A stretch of 53,042 nucleotides of DNA, taken from assembly GCA_017511945.1 (NCBI GenBank), contig JAFWHR010000013.1, forward strand, positions 1-53,042, written 5' to 3'. Shown piece after piece: positions 1 through 6,403 of the stretch. Source of the stretch: Bacilli bacterium. Its GTDB lineage: Bacteria; Bacillota_I; Bacilli_A; RF39; UBA660. Position 1 is the first letter of the stretch. The number at the start of each line of letters is the position of its first letter. The translations under genes and the position numbers were made by a program. The notes under the pieces are model-generated. The model did not search any database. It had not been told where the DNA came from and was given only the letters and a program-made list of their open reading frames with translations.

Positions 1-750
1 ATTAGTTTTTAAATCATATCCTATTAGATCATTATCTTTATTAAAACCAGATTTATATAGTTTATCTATCATTATTGTTTTAAGGTATTCATCATCTCCA
101 TTAATAAATAGTATTTTATCTTTCATTCCATCTAGTATTTCAAGTTTTGCTTTAAATATGTTTTCTTTACTTTTAAAATTTCCTATATGAGATGATCCTA
201 TATTGGTAATAACTGATATATCCGGTTTAATTAATTTAGATAGGTAAGATATTTCATTATAGTGGTTCATACCTAGTTCTAGTATTAGTATTTGAGTATC
301 TTTTTTTAGTTTAAAAATTGATAGGGGAATACCTATATTGTTATTGTAGTTTTTAATATTAGTTTGAACTTTATATTTTGTCTTTAGAACATTATAAAGC
401 ATATCTCTAGTTGTAGTTTTTCCCATACTTCCCGTTATTCCTATTACGAGAGGTCTATATTTATCTAATATGTATTTTGCTATTAAAGATAAAACTTTAG
501 TTGTGTCTTCCACTAAAATGTAAGGAAAGTTAACTTCTATATATTTAGAAGATAAAAACAATATACATCCATTTTTAATAGATTCCTCTATAAAGTCATG
601 TCCATCTTTATTATTTCCTATAATAGGTATGAATATGTCATTATTAACTATCCTTTTAGAGTTAATTTTAATATCTTTAAATGAAGTATTTAAATTAATT
701 TTACCTATTAATTTACCCTTAGTTATGGATAATAGTTCTTTAATTTTCAA
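1..750 (-). CDS. murF: MurF, UDP-MurNAc-tripeptide--D-Ala-D-Ala ligase (partial)
   Basis: Read on the minus strand, this frame stays open to the window edge, so the C-terminal part is missing. The product ligates D-Ala-D-Ala onto the UDP-MurNAc-tripeptide in the cytoplasm, the last soluble step before lipid I. Visible marks are the Mur-ligase P-loop GITGSMGKTTTRDML at about residues 110-124, the LELGMNHYNEI segment typical of MurF, and ITNIGSSHIGNF shortly after. The start chosen is TTG at 750 because GGTGA lies five bases upstream; an in-frame ATG at 762 has no ribosome site. It is divergent from spoIVFA. A second Mur ligase (murD) lies near the other end of the window. Confidence 0.93.
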   Translation of the reverse strand, partial: MKIKELLSITKGKLIGKINLNTSFKDIKINSKRIVNNDIFIPIIGNNKDGHDFIEESIKNGCILFLSSKYIEVNFPYILVEDTTKVLSLIAKYILDKYRPLVIGITGSMGKTTTRDMLYNVLKTKYKVQTNIKNYNNNIGIPLSIFKLKKDTQILILELGMNHYNEISYLSKLIKPDISVITNIGSSHIGNFKSKENIFKAKLEILDGMKDKILFINGDDEYLKTIMIDKLYKSGFNKDNDLIGYDLKTN

Positions 751-826
751 TTTAATCACCATTAAATTTTATGTAATGTGTTCTAAAAATATAATTTAAT
801 AATAGTTTATTAGTAGGTGATTAACT

Positions 827-1345
827 GTGAATAGAATATCTAAATTATTAAGTAAGTTTTTAGTTTTTATAATAATCGTTTTAACTTGTATGATTGTATT
901 AAAGTCAAATGTAAAACTTAGAAGTTATGTATATAAAAACGTATTTCAAAAGAATTTAAAGTTTGCTAAAATAGATGAATTATATGAGAAGTATTTCGGA
1001 TCTATTATGCCTGATAATGAAGTTAAAACTGTATCTGTAGAAAAGTTAAACTATTCAAAGAAAGAAGAGTACAATAACGGAGTTAAACTAAAGGTTTCTG
1101 AAAGTTACATAGTTCCTAATTTAAGAAATGGTATTGTCACATCTATAGAAAATAAAGATGGAAAAAATAATGTAGTTATAGAAGATGCGGATGGTGTTCA
1201 AATAAACTACAGTTTATTAAAAGAAGTTAAAGTGTCTATGTACGATTATGTAAAAAAAGGTGATACTATAGGAAGTGTAGATAATGAATTAATAATAGAG
1301 TTTACTAAAGATGGAAAGAAGGTGGATTATAAAAAATATATTTAA
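827..1345 (+). CDS. spoIVFA: SpoIVFA-like membrane protein with M23-type C-terminal domain
   Basis: In B. subtilis SpoIVFA is a membrane-bound regulator that holds the SpoIVFB protease inactive in the forespore outer membrane until signalled. This 172-residue protein has one membrane segment near residues 10-27 and a C-terminal degenerate LytM/M23-like fold: a GIVTSIENKDG strand, VVIEDADGVQINYS, then VKKGDTIGSV. It lacks the metal-binding H-x-H motif, as expected for SpoIVFA. The start is GTG with AGGTGA before it. It overlaps spoIVFB by 35 bases and sits in the exact spoIVFA-spoIVFB-rplU order of Bacillus, which is the strongest support. Whether the organism sporulates is not shown here. Confidence 0.75.
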   Translation: MNRISKLLSKFLVFIIIVLTCMIVLKSNVKLRSYVYKNVFQKNLKFAKIDELYEKYFGSIMPDNEVKTVSVEKLNYSKKEEYNNGVKLKVSESYIVPNLRNGIVTSIENKDGKNNVVIEDADGVQINYSLLKEVKVSMYDYVKKGDTIGSVDNELIIEFTKDGKKVDYKKYI

Positions 1346-2057
1346 AATCCATCCTTTTTATTTAATTTGTCTGTTAATTTGTTCATTTACTGGTCATTTA
1401 AAAGATTACATCATGATAAGTATAATTATATTATTCCATGAATTTGGACATATATTAGTTTCAATCATCTACAAATGGAAAATAGATAAAGTAGTAATAT
1501 TACCATTTGGGGCAATTACAATATTTAACGAATACATTAATAGACCTTTAAAAGAAGAGTGGTTTATCTTAATATTTGGTCCTATATTTCAGTTAGTACT
1601 ATCTTTTTTTTTAAATGATAAATATGCATATTATAGTAATGTCATTTTACTTTTTAATCTTCTTCCTATATATCCTTTAGATGGATCAAAAATATTAAAT
1701 ATATTATTAAATAAGTTTATAAGTTTTAAAAAGTCACATTTACTAACCATATATATTTCTTTTATAACAGTTGTATTTATAATATATAAATCATCTTTTA
1801 ACTTAATTTTAGTTTTAATACTACTGTTCATATCTAAAAGTATATTAAAAGAGTATAAAAATCACAGTTTAATATTTAATAGGTTTTTATTAGAGAGGTA
1901 TAATAACAATTTTAAATTTAAAAAATATAAATACATAAACTCATTAGATTTAAATAAGATGAAAAAAGATTATAGACATTTTTTTAAAAGTAAAAATGGA
2001 TATATAACAGAAAAGGAAAATTTAAAAAAAAGGTTTGACTTTAACAGTAAAAAATGA
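1311..2057 (+). CDS. spoIVFB: SpoIVFB-like intramembrane metalloprotease (M50, site-2 protease)
   Basis: A polytopic zinc protease; in Bacillus it cleaves pro-sigma-K. HEFGH at residues 43-47 gives two zinc ligands and the catalytic Glu, and LLPIYPLDG places Asp124 as the third ligand. The LPFGA and NRPLKEE stretches and the FLLERY motif near residue 190 follow the Bacillus SpoIVFB plan closely, including the C-terminal cytoplasmic region. About 248 residues is shorter than the Bacillus protein (288), mainly at the C-terminus. The start is uncertain: ATG 1311 has no ribosome site, while AAGGTGG at about 1318-1324 would serve an ATT (1326) or ATA (1329) codon in the same frame. Followed directly by the L21 leader. 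Confidence 0.88.
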   Translation: MERRWIIKNIFKIHPFYLICLLICSFTGHLKDYIMISIIILFHEFGHILVSIIYKWKIDKVVILPFGAITIFNEYINRPLKEEWFILIFGPIFQLVLSFFLNDKYAYYSNVILLFNLLPIYPLDGSKILNILLNKFISFKKSHLLTIYISFITVVFIIYKSSFNLILVLILLFISKSILKEYKNHSLIFNRFLLERYNNNFKFKKYKYINSLDLNKMKKDYRHFFKSKNGYITEKENLKKRFDFNSKK

Positions 2058-2150
2058 TAGAATTTATTGATGTAGAGCTTCCTCTACAACCGCACAGAAG
2101 AGGTTTAAAATTATTACCTCAATGGCGAGTCTTAGATTTTAAAGGAGGTT
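2058..2150 (+). promoter_or_regulatory. L21 leader RNA (rplU 5' leader)
   Basis: The gap between spoIVFB and rplU holds a perfect 6-bp hairpin (GTAGAG at 2072-2077 with CTCTAC at 2082-2087) followed by an ACCGCACAGAAGAGG stretch. Position and sequence match my memory of the L21 leader found before rplU in Firmicutes, thought to mediate autoregulation. A covariance search with the Rfam L21_leader model would settle it. Confidence 0.6.
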
Positions 2151-2156
2151 AAAAAG

Positions 2157-2456
2157 ATGAAAGCAGTATTTAAAGCATGCGGAAAGCAGTATTATGCTGA
2201 AGAAGGTAGCGTTTTATACTTAGAAAAACTAGATGCTAAAGAAGGGGATAAGATTACATTTGATGAGGTATTAATGTTAGATGATAAAGTAGGTAGTCCT
2301 CTAATCAAAGGAGCAAAAGTAGAAGCTAAAGTAATAAAACACGGTAAACAGAAAAAGATTAAAGTTTACAAATACAGACAGAAGAAAAAATATAGAAGAA
2401 CTCAAGGACATCGTCAGCCATATACTAAGGTTGAAATATCTAAGGTAATTGGATAA
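2157..2456 (+). CDS. rplU: 50S ribosomal protein L21
   Basis: A 99-residue protein of normal length that binds 23S rRNA. It starts MKAVFKACGKQYYAEEG and ends with the basic KYRQKKKYRRTQGHRQPYT stretch typical of L21. AAAGGAGG precedes the ATG. First gene of the rplU-prp-rpmA operon; its stop codon overlaps the prp start (TAATG). Confidence 0.98.
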   Translation: MKAVFKACGKQYYAEEGSVLYLEKLDAKEGDKITFDEVLMLDDKVGSPLIKGAKVEAKVIKHGKQKKIKVYKYRQKKKYRRTQGHRQPYTKVEISKVIG

Positions 2457-2749
2457 TGACAAAAGTTACTATTTCAAAAGATCATATTGAAATAAAAGGT
2501 CATGCGATGTATGATGTTCATGGAAGAGATATCGTATGTGCATCTATAAGCTGTATAGTTATAACAAGTGTTAATGGCATATTATCAATAGATGAGAGTT
2601 ATTTAAAATACTCTAATAAATCTGGTTATATATCTATAGATATACTAAAACATGATAAAATAGTAGACAGACTTATAGATAACATGATAAATTTATTAAA
2701 AGAGTTAAGTGATCAGTATAAAAAAAATATACAGATAAAGGAGGTATAA
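2456..2749 (+). CDS. prp: Ribosomal-processing cysteine protease Prp
   Basis: Prp (YsxB family) removes the N-terminal extension of ribosomal protein L27 in Firmicutes and relatives. The conserved catalytic pair is visible: His16 in KGHAMYD and Cys28 in DIVCASIS, twelve residues apart as in the characterised Staphylococcus enzyme. At 97 residues the length is normal. It lies between rplU and rpmA, and the neighbouring L27 carries the matching cleavage extension, so enzyme and substrate are encoded side by side. Confidence 0.95.
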   Translation: MTKVTISKDHIEIKGHAMYDVHGRDIVCASISCIVITSVNGILSIDESYLKYSNKSGYISIDILKHDKIVDRLIDNMINLLKELSDQYKKNIQIKEV

Positions 2750-2753
2750 TCTT

Positions 2754-3032
2754 ATGTTAAAGTTAAATATACAATTATTTGCCCACAAAAAGGGACAAGG
2801 TTCAACTAAAAACGGAAGAGATTCAGAGTCTAAAAGACTTGGCGCTAAAGCAGCAGATGGTGAAGTTGTATCAGGTGGATCTATTTTATACCGTCAAAGA
2901 GGAACTAAAATATATCCTGGAATAAATGTCGGAAAAGGAAAAGATGATACATTATTTGCCAAAATAACTGGTAAAGTTAAATTTGAAAGACTTGGAAGAG
3001 ATAGAAAACAGGTTAGTGTATATCCAGAATAA
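2754..3032 (+). CDS. rpmA: 50S ribosomal protein L27 with cleavable N-terminal extension
   Basis: L27 reaches into the peptidyl transferase centre. This 92-residue form begins [14 protein letters not shown]: the first nine residues form the extension removed by Prp in Firmicutes, after Phe9, exposing AHKKG. The body ([24 protein letters not shown]) is standard. GGAGG precedes the ATG by nine bases, and a terminator follows 1 bp after the stop. Confidence 0.98.
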   Translation: MLKLNIQLFAHKKGQGSTKNGRDSESKRLGAKAADGEVVSGGSILYRQRGTKIYPGINVGKGKDDTLFAKITGKVKFERLGRDRKQVSVYPE

Positions 3033-3053
3033 GAAACATTAGTTTCTTTTTTT
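3032..3053 (+). terminator. Rho-independent terminator after rpmA
   Basis: AGAAAC, loop ATTA, GTTTCT, then a T run. It ends the rplU operon and marks the left edge of the accessory island. Confidence 0.85.
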
Positions 3054-3139
3054 CTATTATGAAAAACGCAACTTTAATTAATATCAAGGTTGTACTTCAA
3101 ATTTAAATTGATAATTTAAATTAACAAATTCTTTTTTTA

Positions 3140-3168
3140 TTGACAAATGTGCAAAAATATAGTAATGT
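3140..3168 (+). promoter_or_regulatory. Promoter upstream of the RNA repeats
   Basis: TTGACA (3140-3145), 17 bases, TAATGT (3163-3168). A second, extended -10 (TGCTATCAT, 3214-3222) lies downstream and would start transcription near 3229, at the base of the hairpin described next. Either could drive the R1-R2 RNA. Confidence 0.6.
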
Positions 3169-3228
3169 ATCAATTACACGTTGAGAAAAAAACTTTATTT
3201 TTTTTCAAAAATGTGCTATCATTTATTT

Positions 3229-3247
3229 GGAATAGGTATTCTATTCC
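3229..3247 (+). other. Perfect hairpin or operator, GGAATAG/CTATTCC
   Basis: A 7-bp inverted repeat with loop GTATT. It begins about seven bases after the extended -10 at 3217-3222, so it could be the 5' cap hairpin of the repeat RNA, or a protein operator. Confidence 0.55.
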
Positions 3248-3251
3248 AATA

Positions 3252-3310
3252 TGTACAATGCGAATTGCATAGAGAAGTGTATATGATGAACTTGTAAGTC
3301 AATTTGGTTC
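3252..3310 (+). ncRNA. Structured RNA repeat copy R1 (candidate RNA antitoxin)
   Basis: First of three copies of an element with conserved GC-[6-bp stem]-CAT-N-RAGAAG-...-GATGAA-...-AAG order. Stem strands are GAATTG (3262-3267) and CAATTT (3300-3305). A 5' GC is bulged and an outer stem AAT/GTT surrounds it. The unit begins TGTACA, as does the next copy at 3311, giving a 59-base period. Reading it as an RNA antitoxin is inference from position. Confidence 0.6.
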
Positions 3311-3370
3311 TGTACATTGAGCGAGTAGCATAAAGAAGCGTAAGCGATGAATTAATAAGTCTACTCTTGA
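3311..3370 (+). ncRNA. Structured RNA repeat copy R2 (candidate RNA antitoxin)
   Basis: Second copy. Inner stem GAGTAG (3323-3328) pairs with CTACTC (3361-3366), with both strands changed relative to R1 and R3 so that pairing is kept. A bulged GC (3321-3322) and outer pairing TTGA/TTGA surround it. The internal AAGAAG and CGATGAA blocks are shared. It runs directly into the terminator ahead of the toxin-like gene. Confidence 0.6.
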
Positions 3371-3396
3371 GGGACAAGGCGTCCCTCTATTATTTT
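3369..3396 (+). terminator. Terminator between RNA repeats and toxin-like gene
   Basis: GAGGGAC, loop AAGGC, GTCCCTC, then TATTATTTTTTT. Its place between repeats and coding gene is where type III toxin-antitoxin loci carry a leaky terminator that sets the RNA to toxin ratio. Confidence 0.85.
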
Positions 3397-3413
3397 TTTA
3401 GGAGTGACTAATT

Positions 3414-3824
3414 ATGGCTAGTATTTTTTTGAAAAAATATGAAAACGGAAGTATATATCATATAAATTTTGGTAGAACATTTCATCCTGAATTAAAAAGC
3501 AAACATTTAGGAGTATTATTTAACATTAAATCCTCCAACAATATGATCTTATGTTTGCCAATGACTAGTCCAAAGAAAAAACATTTTAAAACAGTTGATG
3601 CATTTAATAATAGAGATATTTATAATTTAAAATACCCACATTTATATTACATCAAAGAGACAGATTCTATGGTTTTATTAGAACAATTTAGAACAATTTC
3701 AAAAGCTAGAATTGAATCACAATATAAAAATCCAAGTTCAAATCAAAAAGTTATATTATCTATTAATGAACAAGAAAAGTTAAAAAAATCATTTAAAAAA
3801 TTTGTTTCTAATATATTAAAATAG
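3414..3824 (+). CDS. PemK/MazF or ToxN-fold toxin-like endoribonuclease
   Basis: A 136-residue protein with the layout of the MazF/Kid/ToxN fold: GSIYHINFGR near residues 12-21 (first strand), LGVLFNI, then MILCLPMTSPKK near 45-56 (the conserved P-[LIM]-TS element) and VLLEQFRTISKARI near 78-91, the typical MazF-family motif. A basic C-terminal helix follows. Family members cleave RNA; activity here is inferred. AGGAG lies 9 bases before the ATG. No protein antitoxin gene sits next to it. Instead, two structured RNA repeats and a terminator precede it and a third repeat follows, which resembles type III systems (ToxIN, CptIN, TenpIN) more than a mazEF pair. Confidence 0.72.
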   Translation: MASIFLKKYENGSIYHINFGRTFHPELKSKHLGVLFNIKSSNNMILCLPMTSPKKKHFKTVDAFNNRDIYNLKYPHLYYIKETDSMVLLEQFRTISKARIESQYKNPSSNQKVILSINEQEKLKKSFKKFVSNILK

Positions 3825-3854
3825 TATTATTTTCTAATTATTAGTCATAATATA

Positions 3855-3906
3855 TAATGCGGGTAGCATTGAGAAGAAATCGATGAACTTATAAGCCTAC
3901 CCATTA
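3855..3906 (+). ncRNA. Structured RNA repeat copy R3, downstream of toxin-like gene
   Basis: Third copy of the repeat. Stem GGGTAG (3861-3866) with CTACCC (3897-3902), outer stem TAAT (3855-3858) with ATTA (3903-3906), bulged GC (3859-3860). Inside, CATTGA pairs with TCGATG around GAAGAAA. GAGAAG, CGATGAA and CTTATAAG match the other copies. It lies about 30 bases after the toxin stop and before two hairpins. Confidence 0.6.
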
Positions 3907-3958
3907 GAACAGTAAGAACTGTTCTTCTAAGTTAGTTCTTAATTGAACTAGCTATTTT
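3906..3958 (+). terminator. Double hairpin terminator after R3
   Basis: First hairpin AGAACAG, loop TAAGAA, CTGTTCT. Second hairpin GTTAGTTC, loop TTAATT, GAACTAGC, then TATTTTTTTT. The second is a good intrinsic terminator closing the toxin/R3 transcript. Confidence 0.8.
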
Positions 3959-4027
3959 TTTTATACAACAAATTATGTGAAATTCAACATAAGTATATGA
4001 AAAAATTAATAAATTTTGCAAAAACTA

Positions 4028-4056
4028 TTGACGAGGTGTACCCCTTATGACATAAT
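4028..4056 (+). promoter_or_regulatory. Promoter for the 4100-4440 unit
   Basis: TTGACG (4028-4033), 17 bases, CATAAT (4051-4056). No other gene lies between it and the 32-codon ORF at 4100. Confidence 0.65.
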
Positions 4057-4099
4057 GTATATGTAATCAGATGAGATCACTAGAAAAGAGGTGAGTTAA

Positions 4100-4198
4100 T
4101 TGGAATTATCTATAAAATTATGGATAATAAAAATCACTTTTGGAATTCAGGTACGAAGCAAGAAAACCAAAAAAGTGATTATGAGAAGACGGATTTAA
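4100..4198 (+). CDS. Small ORF, 32 residues, hydrophobic-basic peptide within a folded RNA
   Basis: A TTG start with an excellent site (GAGGTGA, 6 bases upstream), a start type used elsewhere in this genome. The peptide begins MELSIKLWIIKITFGI, a hydrophobic half, followed by a lysine/arginine-rich half ending in MRRRI. The same DNA folds strongly: GGAATTA/TAATTCC closes the whole ORF, ATTATCTAT pairs with ATGGATAAT, and AATCACTTTTGG pairs with CCAAAAAAGTGATT (12 bp, about 4132-4180). It may be a toxin-like or leader peptide, or the RNA fold may be the functional product. I do not recognise a family. Confidence 0.4.
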   Translation: MELSIKLWIIKITFGIQVRSKKTKKVIMRRRI

Positions 4199-4254
4199 TT
4201 CCATCTCTCGATTAAATTATATGATTTTATAGTACAATTGTCAATTTAATATAC

Positions 4255-4440
4255 ATGAAAGATAAATTTAATAAAAGAGAATATGATCGTGAATATTCAA
4301 AAGAACATTATTCACAGTTTAAAGCAAAATTAAAAAAAGATGATATGGTAGAACTTAATGGACTATTAAAAAAATACAATCTAAACAAGACACAGTTTGT
4401 TATGAAGGCAAAAGAATTATTAGAGAAAGGTAAATTATAA
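4255..4440 (+). CDS. Small ribbon-helix-helix-like protein (hypothetical)
   Basis: A 61-residue, highly charged protein. After a Tyr/Lys-rich N-terminus, the segment KLKKDDMVELNGLLKKYNLNKTQFVMKAKELLEKG looks like one strand and two helices of an Arc/MetJ-type ribbon-helix-helix DNA-binding unit. That is a weak structural reading. No ribosome site precedes the ATG and the upstream frame closes at 4222, so translation may be coupled or leaderless. It ends just before a terminator. Such proteins are common as repressors or antitoxins on small mobile elements. Confidence 0.55.
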   Translation: MKDKFNKREYDREYSKEHYSQFKAKLKKDDMVELNGLLKKYNLNKTQFVMKAKELLEKGKL

Positions 4441-4446
4441 AAAAAT

Positions 4447-4481
4447 GACTCTAGCATTTGCTAAAGTCGAGTGTATTTTTT
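4447..4481 (+). terminator. Terminator after the small DNA-binding-like gene
   Basis: GACTCTAGCA, loop TT, TGCTAAAGTC (one mismatch), then a short spacer and six T. Confidence 0.75.
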
Positions 4482-4521
4482 CTGTATCTCTATAAATTAA
4501 ATAATTAATTTCTAAATATTA

Positions 4522-4563
4522 TTTTGGACTTGTTTTGGACTTGTTTTTGTGTTTTTGGACTAG
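4522..4563. repeat. Short tandem repeat, TTTTGGACTTG type
   Basis: TTTTGGACTTG occurs twice back to back (4522-4543), and a variant TTTTTGGACTAG follows at 4552-4563. It is non-coding and sits between the accessory genes and tRNA-Arg. It could be part of an old integration site or recombinase-binding site, but there is no direct evidence. Confidence 0.5.
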
Positions 4564-4631
4564 TTTTTTTTAAAAAAACGTGTTCACGAAGTAAGACATA
4601 AAGCCTCACAAAAACGTTAAAACAAAGAAAA

Positions 4632-4650
4632 AGCCTTGATTTACAAGACT
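4632..4650 (-). terminator. Terminator of tRNA-Arg (minus strand)
   Basis: On the minus strand AGTCTTG, loop TAAAT, CAAGGCT is followed by a T run. Confidence 0.75.
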
Positions 4651-4663
4651 TTTAATTTTTAAG

Positions 4664-4740
<77 letters not shown>

Positions 4741-4808
4741 AACTGAACATGTAAATTATACAATATTTTAAAAAAAATATCAAGTTTATTTTAAAAAAAT
4801 CTAAAAAA

Positions 4809-4817
4809 TGTTATAAT
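4809..4817 (+). promoter_or_regulatory. Extended -10 promoter of eno
   Basis: TG-T-TATAAT with only a weak -35. The 5' leader would be barely longer than the AGGTGA ribosome site. Confidence 0.6.
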
Positions 4818-4835
4818 CTAAAGTAGGTGATAAAA

Positions 4836-6056
4836 ATGTCAAAGATAAAAGATATTAAAGCGAGAGAAATATTAGATTCAAGAGGAAATCCGACAGTTGA
4901 AGTTGATGTATTTTTAGAAAGTGGAATTATGGCAAGAGCCTCTGTTCCATCAGGTGCTTCAACTGGACAAAGAGAGGCTATAGAACTTAGAGATAATGAT
5001 AAAAAAAGATATAATGGTATGGGAGTATTAAAAGCAGTAAACAATGTAAATACAGTTATAAAAGAAAATTTAATAGGAATGGACTGTTTAGAACAGAGAG
5101 ATATCGATAATACAATGATTAAACTTGATGGAACTAAAAATAAAAGTAGACTTGGCGCAAATGCTATCTTAGGTGTTTCTATGGCCTGTTTAAAAGCATC
5201 TTCAGAATATAAAAAAATACCTCTTCATAAATATTTTGGTGAAAGTATTTCCATGCCAAACGCAATGATGAACATATTAAATGGTGGAATGCATGCCTCT
5301 AACGGATTAGATTTTCAAGAATTTATGATAATTCCACAGTCAAATACTTTTAAAGAAAGACTTAGAATTGGTGATGAAGTATTTCAAAGTTTAAAGAAAG
5401 TTTTAAAGGAAAACAATTTAAGCACTAATGTTGGAGATGAAGGAGGTTTTGCTCCTGATATAAGTACTAATAAAGAGGCGTTGGATTTAATCATAAAAGC
5501 TATAAAAATAGCCGGATATAATCCAGGTAAAGATGTGTTTATCGGACTTGATGTTGCCGCATCAGAGTTTTATGAAAATGGAATATACAAATTAGAAAAT
5601 AGAGAGTTATCTTCTGATGAAATGATAGAATATTTTAAGGACCTAATAGACGAATACCCCATAATATCTATTGAAGATCCTCTAGATGAAAATGATTGGG
5701 AAGGATTTAAAAAGTTTACTGAAATATTAGGTGATAAGATTCAAATTGTCGGTGACGATTTATTTGTCACAAATAGAGAGTATTTAAAAAAAGGAATAGA
5801 TATGAATGTCTGTAACGCAATTTTAATAAAGATAAATCAAATTGGAACTATTTCAGAAACCTTAGATACTATTAAACTTGCTAAAGATAGTGGCTATAAT
5901 ACTATAATATCTCATAGAAGCGGAGAGACAGAGGATACTACTATCGCATCACTTTCAGTGGGACTTAATTTAGGCCAAATAAAAACAGGATCTCTTTCGA
6001 GAACTGACAGAACGTGTAAGTATAACGAATTACTTAGAATAGAGGAAGAGTTATGA
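4836..6056 (+). CDS. eno: Enolase
   Basis: Converts 2-phosphoglycerate to phosphoenolpyruvate in glycolysis. Hallmarks are [15 protein letters not shown] at the N-terminus, the SGASTG loop, GDEGGFAPD, the magnesium ligands in [17 protein letters not shown] and GDDLFVTN, the catalytic Lys in [10 protein letters not shown] and the [13 protein letters not shown] loop. At 406 residues it is about 25 shorter than most bacterial enolases, ending right after [14 protein letters not shown] is placed for ATG 4836; a GTG at 4827 lies inside that site and is rejected. The stop overlaps the next start (ATGA), coupling glycolysis to a prepilin gene. Confidence 0.98.
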   Translation: MSKIKDIKAREILDSRGNPTVEVDVFLESGIMARASVPSGASTGQREAIELRDNDKKRYNGMGVLKAVNNVNTVIKENLIGMDCLEQRDIDNTMIKLDGTKNKSRLGANAILGVSMACLKASSEYKKIPLHKYFGESISMPNAMMNILNGGMHASNGLDFQEFMIIPQSNTFKERLRIGDEVFQSLKKVLKENNLSTNVGDEGGFAPDISTNKEALDLIIKAIKIAGYNPGKDVFIGLDVAASEFYENGIYKLENRELSSDEMIEYFKDLIDEYPIISIEDPLDENDWEGFKKFTEILGDKIQIVGDDLFVTNREYLKKGIDMNVCNAILIKINQIGTISETLDTIKLAKDSGYNTIISHRSGETEDTTIASLSVGLNLGQIKTGSLSRTDRTCKYNELLRIEEEL

Positions 6057-6403
6057 AAAGAGGATTTACACTAATTGAACTTATAGGAACTATCGTAATA
6101 CTAGGACTTATTTTAGTGTTAATTGTTCCAACTATTTCAAATAGTTTAAAAAAAGGTGTTAGTGATGCCGATAATACTACTATAGAAAACATTAAAAGAG
6201 CTGCTAGAAACTATGCTTCTGATAATAAAGATAGTACATGTGTTTATGTATCTACTTTACAATCTCAAGGCTATTTAGATGATAGTTTATTATGGCCATC
6301 TGATAAAACAGAAGTTTCAGGTAAAGTAACAATTATCAAAACAACTAATAATGCAGGTAAAATTAAATACACATTAAAGTATGAAAAAGAAGGAAATTGT
6401 TAA
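6053..6403 (+). CDS. Type IV prepilin-like protein (first copy)
   Basis: A 116-residue protein with a class III signal: MKRG then FTLIEL, so prepilin peptidase would cut after Gly4 and leave Phe1 with Glu at +5. A hydrophobic helix to about residue 30 follows, then a small soluble domain with two cysteines (near residues 63 and 116). Products of this kind assemble in type IV pili, competence pili or pseudopili. It overlaps enolase by 4 bases. The assembly genes (peptidase, ATPase) are not in the window. It ends 4 bases into the convergent DUF192 gene. Confidence 0.88.
   Translation: MKRGFTLIELIGTIVILGLILVLIVPTISNSLKKGVSDADNTTIENIKRAARNYASDNKDSTCVYVSTLQSQGYLDDSLLWPSDKTEVSGKVTIIKTTNNAGKIKYTLKYEKEGNC

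Noticed and set aside
3229-3906. CRISPR array formed by the repeats near 3252, 3311 and 3855.
   Set aside because: The copies are divergent, contain the structure themselves, have no uniform spacers and one lies past a gene.
4178-4198. A fourth copy of the RNA element (ATGAGAAGACGGAT resembles CATTGAGAAG...CGAT).
   Set aside because: It lacks the flanking 6-bp stem and the bulged GC, and lies in the codons of the 32-residue ORF.
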